DNA of 5,785 bases from Actinomycetes bacterium (GTDB lineage Bacteria > Actinomycetota > Acidimicrobiia > Acidimicrobiales > Palsa-688). Of this stretch, positions 1 through 5,785 are shown in pieces; position 1 is the first letter of the stretch; each line of letters opens with the position of its first letter. Position numbers and translations under genes: made by a program. Location of the stretch: NCBI GenBank assembly GCA_021808425.1, contig JAKBBS010000203.1:1-5785 (forward strand), in the 5' to 3' direction. Below the pieces are notes generated by a model. The model did no database searches. It worked only from the letters and a program-made list of their open reading frames with translations, and was not told the origin of the DNA.

Positions 1-1252
<1,252 letters not shown>

Positions 1253-1380
1253 CACCGCTCCCGCGTTGCACTGAAGGCACCGGGGCTGTGCATTCGGATT
1301 CGGGTGAGCGCTGCAAGCGGCTGGGGCATCTGCACCATGCCAAGCTACTAGGTCGCCCTCGTATGGGTCATCATGGACGG

Positions 1381-2010
1381 ATGACCGAAGGGCGAGCTCT
1401 CGAGCAAGGGACGCCCGGACACCCAGAGTGGCCGGGACGAGCGCAGCGGCCGGCGGGGATCGTGCTCACGCCGGGCGCAGGTTCGGGAAGCGACCACCCG
1501 AACCTCCTGGCAATAGAGTCCGCGCTCGCAAAACACGGGCTTGCGTCGCTTCGCGTCGACTTCCCCTACCGCCTAGCCGGACGCCGGGCACCCGACAGGC
1601 CAGCCGTCCTGCTCGACACGGTCCGCGACGCGGTGCGGGGATTCGCCGCCAAGCTCGGCGTTGTTCCCGAGCGCCTCGCTGTTGGCGGCAGGTCCATGGG
1701 CGGGCGGATCTGTTCGATGGCGGTCGCTGACGGCATGCCGGCAGCGTCGCTGGTCGTCATCAGTTACCCGCTGCATCCCCCGGGAAAACCGGACCGTCTC
1801 AGGACGGAACACTTCCCGACGATCGGGGTGCCATGCCTGTTCGTCAGCGGCGACCGAGACGCTTTCGGATCGCCGAGCGAACTCGAAACCGAGGCGACCG
1901 CTATCCCGGGGCCGGTCACGCACGCGTGGATAGCCGGCGGAGATCATTCCTTGAAGCGGCGAGACGGAGAAGTCGCCGAGATCGTCGAGAGATGGCTGTG
2001 CGAAACTTGA
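1381..2010 (+). CDS. Alpha/beta hydrolase, KANL3/Tex30 (dienelactone-hydrolase-like) family
   Basis: This encodes a 209-residue cytoplasmic single-domain alpha/beta hydrolase; no signal peptide or membrane segment is seen. After a hydrophilic lead comes AGIVLTPGAGSGSDHP (25-40), the first strand and oxyanion-type loop seen in this family. The nucleophile elbow GGRSMGGR (102-109) places the catalytic Ser at 105. VSGDRDAFG supplies the acid, probably Asp160, and GGDHSL supplies His189. The complete triad suggests an active enzyme, but the substrate cannot be read from sequence. The length fits the family. ATG at 1381 is chosen because it leaves a short lead before the first strand; the in-frame ATG at 1363 is a real alternative, and neither has a convincing Shine-Dalgarno. 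The frame stays open upstream to 1150, but that part overlaps the 5' end of the helicase on the other strand and does not look like protein. The MOSC gene follows after 28 nt, so the two are probably co-transcribed. Confidence 0.85.
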   Translation: MTEGRALEQGTPGHPEWPGRAQRPAGIVLTPGAGSGSDHPNLLAIESALAKHGLASLRVDFPYRLAGRRAPDRPAVLLDTVRDAVRGFAAKLGVVPERLAVGGRSMGGRICSMAVADGMPAASLVVISYPLHPPGKPDRLRTEHFPTIGVPCLFVSGDRDAFGSPSELETEATAIPGPVTHAWIAGGDHSLKRRDGEVAEIVERWLCET

Positions 2011-2038
2011 TCATGGTGACGGAGCGAGGAAACCTGAC

Positions 2039-2899
2039 ATGAAGGAAGTCGACCTGGCCGATCCAATGGCGTCGACGGAGGTCGCCACGTTCGCCGCCTG
2101 CGTGGCGACGATCCTCGAGCTTGCGCTCGAAGATGTGCCCCAGCCGGCTGAGGGTCCGAACCCGGCAACCGGTTGGGCGGTCCCGCGCTGGCTCGGAGGT
2201 ATGGGGCTCGGCTTGGTGCCGGTTGGGGATGTAGCCACGTTCTCTTGGCCCGGCCCGTGGCTAGCCCGGGTCCGACCAGCGGGCGGAGGCGAGATCCGAT
2301 ACGTCGTGATGTACGGCGTGCCGTCCGGGGCCGTCTACGACCCGGCTGCTGTTACTCGACGGGACGGCTTCACGATCGTCGACGGCTACGTGATCTCCCC
2401 CGGTGACATCGCCCTTGCCCGCCCCCCGAAGCCGGCGCCGTCCACCGCTTCAGGCACGGTAGAGGAAATCTGGGTAGCCCCGGCCGCCGGAGAGCCGGCC
2501 CGACAGCTAGAACATGTCCTTGCGCTGCCCGGCTTGGGCCTCGACGGCGACCGGCACGTGGCCGGAACCGGAACCTTCCCCTCCGGGGTACCCGGAAGCG
2601 CCCTCACGTTGATCGAGGCCGAAGTGTGCGAGTCGTTCGACCCGCCGCTGACAGCAGACGACCACCGGCGCAACGTTGTCACCCGCGGCATCGACCTCAA
2701 CGCGCTCGTCGGTCGCGAGTTCAGCATCGGTGCCGTGCGCTGTCGAGGGATGCGACTTTGCGAACCCTGCAAGGTTATTGCCGGCTACGCCGGAAGGCCG
2801 ATCATCCGTCCTTTGGTCCATCGAGGCGGCCTTCGAGCGGACATCCTCGACCGGGGTTCTATCGCGGTCGGCGACGAGGTTTCTGCGAGCGGCGAGTAA
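2039..2899 (+). CDS. MOSC-domain protein with an uncharacterised N-terminal domain
   Basis: This is a 286-residue protein in two parts. Residues about 138-282 form a MOSC domain (the C-terminal fold of molybdenum-cofactor sulfurases): GLGLDGDRH (166-173), GSALTLIEAE (186-195), RRNVVTRGIDLNALVG (210-225), RLCEPC (239-244), HRGGLRADIL (261-270) and a final VGDEV. Cys241 or Cys244 is the likely sulfur-carrying residue of the family. MOSC proteins handle sulfur or metal-sulfur groups, including Moco-dependent reductions, but the substrate here is unknown. Residues 1-130 carry WLGGMGLGLVPV (51-62), WPGPWLARV (70-78) and YVVMYGVPSG (88-97); I cannot assign them a function. A Pro-rich hinge (129-136) joins the halves. 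The ATG at 2039 is supported by GAGGA at 2026-2030 with 8-nt spacing. The gene follows the hydrolase by 28 nt in the same direction. No Moco biosynthesis gene is visible nearby. Confidence 0.9.
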   Translation: MKEVDLADPMASTEVATFAACVATILELALEDVPQPAEGPNPATGWAVPRWLGGMGLGLVPVGDVATFSWPGPWLARVRPAGGGEIRYVVMYGVPSGAVYDPAAVTRRDGFTIVDGYVISPGDIALARPPKPAPSTASGTVEEIWVAPAAGEPARQLEHVLALPGLGLDGDRHVAGTGTFPSGVPGSALTLIEAEVCESFDPPLTADDHRRNVVTRGIDLNALVGREFSIGAVRCRGMRLCEPCKVIAGYAGRPIIRPLVHRGGLRADILDRGSIAVGDEVSASGE

Positions 2900-2918
2900 T
2901 CGCTTGCGATCCACGATT

Positions 2919-2958
2919 CCGGTCGGCCTGCGGCCGCCGGCCCGGAGCGTCCGACCGG
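2919..2958 (+). terminator. GC-rich stem-loop after the MOSC gene, possible terminator
   Basis: CCGGTCGG (2919-2926) pairs perfectly with CCGACCGG (2951-2958). The 24-nt loop is itself GC-rich and contains two GGCC blocks that could pair. It begins 19 nt after the MOSC stop. No run of T follows, so it is not a textbook intrinsic terminator; it may be a weak or Rho-assisted one, or chance in GC-rich DNA. Confidence 0.3.
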
Positions 2959-3161
2959 CTAGCGAAATCCGTCAGAATTGGTCAGGATCTTTGGCGTCGG
3001 CGCGCAGCCTGACCATTTGAAGCGTTTTTTCGCACTTTTTGGTACACGATCTTCGCTCCCCAAAAATCCTGTACCAGCCCTCGCTCAGGAAACGCGCTTT
3101 TTGGTACAAAAGTTTTTCAAGTTGAAGATCCTGACCAAATTTGACGGTTTCGGCCGGCGAT
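2956..3161. repeat. AT-rich intergenic repeat block with long imperfect inverted ends
   Basis: The left arm 2969-2991 and the right arm 3125-3147 are reverse complements at 21 of 23 positions. This includes a perfect 13-bp core, TGGTCAGGATCTT, at 2979-2991 against 3125-3137. Weaker pairing (CGAAA and GGC blocks with small gaps) extends outward to about 2956 and 3161. Inside, CTTTTTGGTACA occurs twice in direct orientation (3035-3046 and 3097-3108; 15 of 16 positions match when extended leftward). An inverted relative lies at 3062-3076. A further inverted TGGTCAGG copy is at 3008-3015. The arms and interior share a loose theme, GGT(A)CAGGATCTT. There is no transposase and no clear target-site duplication. 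It may be a MITE-like relic, a structured transcript or a protein-binding array. The repeats are directly visible; their function is not. Confidence 0.6.
3040..3076. repeat. Inner inverted repeat TGGTACA...TGTACCA
   Basis: TGGTACA (3040-3046) is the exact reverse complement of TGTACCA (3070-3076). Partial pairing continues inward, as CGATCTT opposes AAAAATCC. It sits near the centre of the larger repeat block and could form a hairpin within it. Confidence 0.5.
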
Positions 3162-3190
3162 CATCGTACATAGCGGCCCCGTCGGGGATC

Positions 3191-3207
3191 GCGGATCGCG
3201 CATCCGC
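3191..3207. terminator. Compact hairpin just past the ferredoxin stop, possible terminator
   Basis: GCGGAT (3191-3196) and ATCCGC (3202-3207) form a perfect 6-bp stem around a 5-nt loop, 8 nt beyond the ferredoxin stop on the minus strand. A second small palindrome, CCCC-GTC-GGGG, follows at 3177-3187. Neither has a T-tract, so termination of the suf transcript here is plausible but not shown. Confidence 0.3.
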
Positions 3208-3215
3208 CACGCCCC

Positions 3216-3449
3216 CTACTCCTCTATGAAGATGCACTCCCCTGGGCACTCCTCGGAGGCCTCTTTCACGGCGCTTTCCAGGTCAGCCGGAACCACGGCG
3301 AGGCCTTCGGCGCCGCCCGGTTCTGACTTGACGTCAGTGCCTTCCTTGACATACGCAAGTCCGTCGTCGAGCAAGGTGAAGACCGCCGGAGCGATTTCCT
3401 CGCAAAGTCCGTCACCGGTACAAAGATCCTGGTCTATCCAGACCTTCAT
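3216..3449 (-). CDS. Small single-cluster ferredoxin with a C-x2-D-x2-C motif
   Basis: This encodes an acidic 77-residue protein (from ATG at 3449) that carries electrons through one Fe-S cluster. CTGDGLC gives Cys10 and Cys16 with Asp13 where a [4Fe-4S] ferredoxin has its second cysteine. EECPGECIF near the C-terminus gives Cys68, followed by Pro, and Cys72. This is the layout of the small [3Fe-4S]/[4Fe-4S] ferredoxins common in actinobacteria, some of which feed cytochrome P450s; no P450 is present here. The Asp may act as a ligand, as in Pyrococcus furiosus ferredoxin. An in-frame ATG at 3461 would add MQPT, but the AAAGGA would then abut it directly, so 3449 is preferred. The gene follows sufT by 64 nt in the same direction and is the last gene before the convergent region. 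It may be a client or electron donor of the SUF machinery; that link rests on position only. Confidence 0.88.
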   Translation of the reverse strand: MKVWIDQDLCTGDGLCEEIAPAVFTLLDDGLAYVKEGTDVKSEPGGAEGLAVVPADLESAVKEASEECPGECIFIEE

Positions 3450-3461
3450 TGTTGGCTGCAT

Positions 3462-3467
3462 TCCTTT
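3462..3467 (-). promoter_or_regulatory. Ribosome binding site that decides the ferredoxin start
   Basis: AAAGGA on the minus strand has zero spacing to the ATG at 3461 and 12 nt to the ATG at 3449. Zero spacing is not workable, so the second ATG, which also starts directly before the MKVWID strand of the fold, is favoured. Confidence 0.5.
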
Positions 3468-3513
3468 CGTGAAGACGTAGAGGGCATCGGTCGCTCTGTG
3501 GGCAAAGGTTGAG

Positions 3514-4095
3514 TTAATAGAAACCGAGCTCGAGGCGCCCGGCGTCGGTCAGCCGGCTAGGGTCCCACGGCGGGTCCCAGACGAGCTCGACGTCGACCTC
3601 CGAAACGCCCGGCACGGCGAGCACCCGTGATTGCAGGTCGTACGCGAGGACGTCGCCCATACCGCAGCCGGGAGCCGTCATCGACATCTTGATCTCAAGC
3701 CGCTTTCCGCCGTTGTCGGCTTCGAGCACCTCGCAGCCGTAAACGAGCCCTAGATCGACGACGTTGACAGGGATCTCCGGGTCGAACACCGTCTTCATCG
3801 CTTCCACGACCTGGTCATAGTCGAATGGGGCGTGAGCCGATGGGTTCCCCGACTCGCCGGGAGCGCCCGATCCAGCCGACGGCTCCTCGGCGCCCGCCGA
3901 GCTCGTCAGACCAAGCTCCTCCGCGTCCTGAACGGAGACTCGCGCAAGACGCCCTGACTCGGTGACGACAGTGACCGTTCCGCCGAGCGCCTGGGTGACG
4001 CTGATCGTCTCCCCAGCCCGAAGGACAGTCGCCTGCCCTTCGGGTATTAGGGTCACGAGACATTCCCTCGGCAAAACCAACGTTCCGGTACTCAT
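3514..4095 (-). CDS. sufT: SufT-type Fe-S cluster assembly/maturation protein (DUF59/MIP18 domain)
   Basis: This is a 193-residue protein that matches the full-length SufT layout rather than a bare DUF59 domain. The N-terminal part (about 8-63) has REC.VTLIPEG, TQALGGTVTVV and DAEELGL, as in the SufT-specific region. A flexible Ala/Gly/Ser/Glu/Pro linker spans 64-90. The DUF59 domain (91-193) shows FDPEIPVNVVDLGLVYGC (104-121), TAPGCGMG (140-147, conserved Cys144), VPGVSEVDVELVWDPPW (161-177) and the typical ending LELGFY. SufT proteins help mature Fe-S proteins downstream of the SUF scaffold, most evidently when cluster demand is high. The ATG at 4095 overlaps the sufD stop by 4 nt (ATGA), implying coupled translation; an AAGGG lies 11 nt upstream inside sufD. 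The ferredoxin gene follows. Confidence 0.93.
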   Translation of the reverse strand: MSTGTLVLPRECLVTLIPEGQATVLRAGETISVTQALGGTVTVVTESGRLARVSVQDAEELGLTSSAGAEEPSAGSGAPGESGNPSAHAPFDYDQVVEAMKTVFDPEIPVNVVDLGLVYGCEVLEADNGGKRLEIKMSMTAPGCGMGDVLAYDLQSRVLAVPGVSEVDVELVWDPPWDPSRLTDAGRLELGFY

Positions 4096-5486
4096 ACCAG
4101 CGCGAGCCCTTCATTGAGCCTCGACGCGACCAGGGCCTCCAGCCGAGCGCGCAAATCCTCGTCACCGACAGTTTCGAGAATCTCCGCCGCGAACCCGGCC
4201 GTAAGAATGGATTTGGCCTGCTCCAAGGGAACGCCACGCGAGCGCAGGTAGAAAATGGCGTCAGGGTCGAGCGCTCCGACCGCCGCTCCATGACTGCACT
4301 TCACGTCGTCGGTGAGGATCTGAAGGCGCGGCCGGGTGTCGATCTCGGCATGGTCCGACAGAAGCAGGTTTTTGTTCGTCTGGGCAGCGTCCGCGCCGTC
4401 GGCGCCTGGCAAGACGACGAGGTGCCCGTTGAAGACCCCGTGTCCCTGCCCGGACGCGATCCCTTTGTAGAGCTGGCGGCTCGTGCAGCTGCGAGCCGAG
4501 TGAACCACGAGAACAGGGTTGTCGTGGAAGCGGTCACCGCCCGGCAGGTAGAGACCGTTGAGCGAAACCTGCGCCCGCTCCCCCTCGAGTCGAACCCTCA
4601 CTTCGTTTCGGGCGACTCTTGACCCGAGCGCAACCGACAGCGACGAGAAGCGACTGCCCTCATGCGCCGTGACGTCGAGGAGGCCCAGGTTGAACGCTGA
4701 GTCCGCCTCGTCCTGGATCTTGTAATGGACCACTTCGGCGTCGACGCCAAGCGAGACTTGTGTCACAGCGTTGGTCCAGCTTTCCGATCCGGCAGGTCCG
4801 GTGTAGGTTTCGACGATCGTCACCCGACTGCGAGGTCCCGCAGCGATGATCGACCGGGGTTGGCAGACATGACTCTCTCCACGGCCGTCCGAGAAGTACA
4901 GCAGCTCGATCAACCCGTCGATGTGGACGTCTGCGTCGACGCGCACCACCGCCCCTTCACCGGCGGTCGCTGTGTTTACCGCCTCGAAGGTGTGGGCGAA
5001 CTCCCCCGACGCCGGGGAGAAGAAGCGATCGAGTCCGAGGGCGCCACTTCCGATCTCGCTTGCGAGTGAAGTGACGGTGATGCCGGCAGGAAGATTCTCG
5101 AGGACCGACAGGTCCGCGGCGAGCCGCCCGTTCACGAACGTCACCCTGGCAATAGTCGAGCCAGAGAGCGGCGCATCGAGGGGTTCCTGCGAAAGTGGCT
5201 GCAAACCTGCCGCAGACTGCGGGGCGCCGGGACGAGCGGACGCCGGAGTGCCCGTGCGATCAGACGTCGCAGCACCGGGACGCTCAAACGCAGCGGCGAT
5301 CAGAGGGACGAGCGGGGCGTATCTCCAGTCCTCGTCCTTACGGGTCGGCCAGCCTTTCTGCTTCGCCCATCCAGCAGCCCGTCCACGGGCGGCGGTCAGC
5401 CATTCGGGTTGCGTAACGTCGCGTGTGGAGAGCCGGTCCAGAAGGTCCGACACCGTCGGTCCGCAAGTCGACGTCTTTGCGTTCAA
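4092..5486 (-). CDS. sufD: Fe-S cluster assembly protein SufD
   Basis: This is a 464-residue subunit of the SufBCD scaffold, where SufD pairs with SufB and is needed for iron entry. The N-terminal helical part has [14 protein letters not shown] (46-59). The beta-helix core shows [11 protein letters not shown] (220-230), [11 protein letters not shown] (293-303), [10 protein letters not shown] (334-343), [18 protein letters not shown] (371-388) and [15 protein letters not shown] (393-407). His399 lies in the CSHGA motif and corresponds to the functionally important SufD histidine; the C-terminal helices (FYLRSRG and onward) are intact. The start is TTG at 5486, overlapping the sufC stop by 4 nt (TTGA), with a GGCGGGAAAG stretch just upstream. 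An Ala/Pro/Gly/Ser-rich stretch at about 68-108 looks like an inserted flexible linker between the N-terminal helices and the core. SufB is a poorer fit, given the C-terminus and the position between sufC and sufT. Confidence 0.95.
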   Translation of the reverse strand: MNAKTSTCGPTVSDLLDRLSTRDVTQPEWLTAARGRAAGWAKQKGWPTRKDEDWRYAPLVPLIAAAFERPGAATSDRTGTPASARPGAPQSAAGLQPLSQEPLDAPLSGSTIARVTFVNGRLAADLSVLENLPAGITVTSLASEIGSGALGLDRFFSPASGEFAHTFEAVNTATAGEGAVVRVDADVHIDGLIELLYFSDGRGESHVCQPRSIIAAGPRSRVTIVETYTGPAGSESWTNAVTQVSLGVDAEVVHYKIQDEADSAFNLGLLDVTAHEGSRFSSLSVALGSRVARNEVRVRLEGERAQVSLNGLYLPGGDRFHDNPVLVVHSARSCTSRQLYKGIASGQGHGVFNGHLVVLPGADGADAAQTNKNLLLSDHAEIDTRPRLQILTDDVKCSHGAAVGALDPDAIFYLRSRGVPLEQAKSILTAGFAAEILETVGDEDLRARLEALVASRLNEGLALV

Positions 5487-5785
5487 CGCTTTCCCGCCAA
5501 GACGTCCTGGGAGTCGGCGGCACCATCGCCGTAGCCGTGCGCTTCGAGTTCGAGCGCCAGGCTTTTGTCACCAGAACGGACGATACGCCCACCGAGCATC
5601 ACGTGTACATGGTCAGGGACGATGTAGTCGAGGAGCCGCTGGTGATGCGTGATGACGATCATGGCACGGTCCGGACGCCGTTGAGCGTTGATTCCGCCGG
5701 CGACAACCCGAAGCGCGTCGATGTCGAGGCCGGAGTCGGTCTCGTCGAGGATTGCTAGGGTCGGCTCGAGGATGGCCATTTGGAG
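5483..5785 (-). CDS. sufC: Fe-S cluster assembly ATPase SufC (5' part outside the window)
   Basis: Only the C-terminal 100 or so residues of a family protein of about 250 are present, and the frame runs off the right edge. The visible segment begins [17 protein letters not shown], containing Walker B (LAILDE). The D-loop SGLDIDALR and the H-loop [12 protein letters not shown] follow, then [13 protein letters not shown] and a [11 protein letters not shown] ending typical of SufC. The ATG at 5779 is internal, not the real start, because the family motif continues upstream of it. SufC is the ABC-type ATPase whose ATP-driven dimerisation reshapes the SufB-SufD pair. It overlaps sufD by 4 nt, so the order is sufC-sufD-sufT-ferredoxin, with sufB probably upstream of sufC outside the window. 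Confidence 0.95.
   Translation of the reverse strand, partial: LQMAILEPTLAILDETDSGLDIDALRVVAGGINAQRRPDRAMIVITHHQRLLDYIVPDHVHVMLGGRIVRSGDKSLALELEAHGYGDGAADSQDVLAGKR

Larger units (their letters stand above)
2900..3215. other. Gene-free stretch between convergent genes
   Basis: These 316 bp separate the stops of the MOSC gene (plus) and the ferredoxin gene (minus). I find no convincing coding region; the short open frames crossing it read as low-complexity or cross into genes on the wrong strand. It holds a GC-rich stem-loop near the MOSC end, an AT-rich block of inverted and direct repeats in the middle, and a compact hairpin near the ferredoxin end. Over 3011-3150 the G+C content by hand count is 62 of 140 (44%), clearly below the flanking genes. 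All promoters for the neighbouring genes should lie elsewhere, so terminators, a small RNA or a mobile relic are the options. Confidence 0.7.

Noticed and set aside
1266..1294. Promoter-like TTGCAC with 17-nt spacing to TGCATT on the plus strand
   Set aside because: Each box matches the consensus at only 3 of 6 positions, which is expected by chance; no promoter is claimed.
1256..1384. In-frame minus-strand extension of the helicase carrying a CxxC (PRCLQC)
   Set aside because: The frame is open, but no ATG, GTG or TTG start lies in it, and a plausible ribosome binding site directly precedes the GTG cluster at 1246-1255, so this is most likely the untranslated divergent region.
2900..3215. 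CRISPR array or tRNA in the gene-free stretch
   Set aside because: The repeats are inverted and unevenly spaced, unlike CRISPR direct repeats with regular spacers, and no cloverleaf with a T-arm GTTCRA-type motif was found.
2978..3229. Small plus-strand open frame of 83 codons through the repeat block
   Set aside because: Its sequence is dictated by the AT-rich repeats, it lacks a ribosome binding site, and it runs into the end of the ferredoxin gene.
4921..5652. Plus-strand open frame of 243 codons opposite sufD and sufC
   Set aside because: It is antisense to two well-conserved genes and shows no domain of its own.

Overview
This is a GC-rich, densely packed bacterial window with housekeeping content. 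It uses GTG and TTG starts and 4-nt gene overlaps, and its proteins are rich in Ala, Gly and Arg. The SUF proteins, a single-cluster ferredoxin ending in an ECPGEC motif and a long MOSC protein together suggest a high-GC actinobacterium-like lineage, for example Acidimicrobiia or Thermoleophilia. That placement is an inference from protein style; no marker gene in the window settles it.

Layout: (1) From the left edge to about 1252, minus strand, lies most of a DEAD-box RNA helicase whose C-terminal end is outside the window. (2) A divergent gap of about 130 bp leads to two plus-strand genes: a small KANL3/Tex30-type alpha/beta hydrolase (about 1381-2010) and, 28 nt later, a two-part protein with a C-terminal MOSC domain (2039-2899). 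(3) A gene-free stretch of 316 bp (2900-3215) lies between convergent genes. Its core is much richer in A+T than its surroundings and carries an imperfect long inverted repeat plus several copies of a short motif in both orientations. (4) From 3216 to the right edge, minus strand, is an iron-sulfur cluster assembly operon. In transcription order it reads sufC (3' part only), sufD, sufT, then a small ferredoxin.

How the genes work together: SufC (ATPase) and SufD, with SufB presumably just outside to the right, form the SufBCD scaffold that builds Fe-S clusters. SufT is an accessory maturation factor, and the ferredoxin is a plausible client or electron carrier. The sufC/sufD and sufD/sufT junctions each overlap by 4 nt, which points to translational coupling. 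The hydrolase and MOSC genes are probably co-transcribed but have no evident link to SUF.

The parts most worth a second look are the repeat-bearing intergenic element, the ferredoxin's C-x2-D-x2-C cluster motif, and the uncharacterised N-terminal half of the MOSC protein. I see no clear new defence or mobile system.
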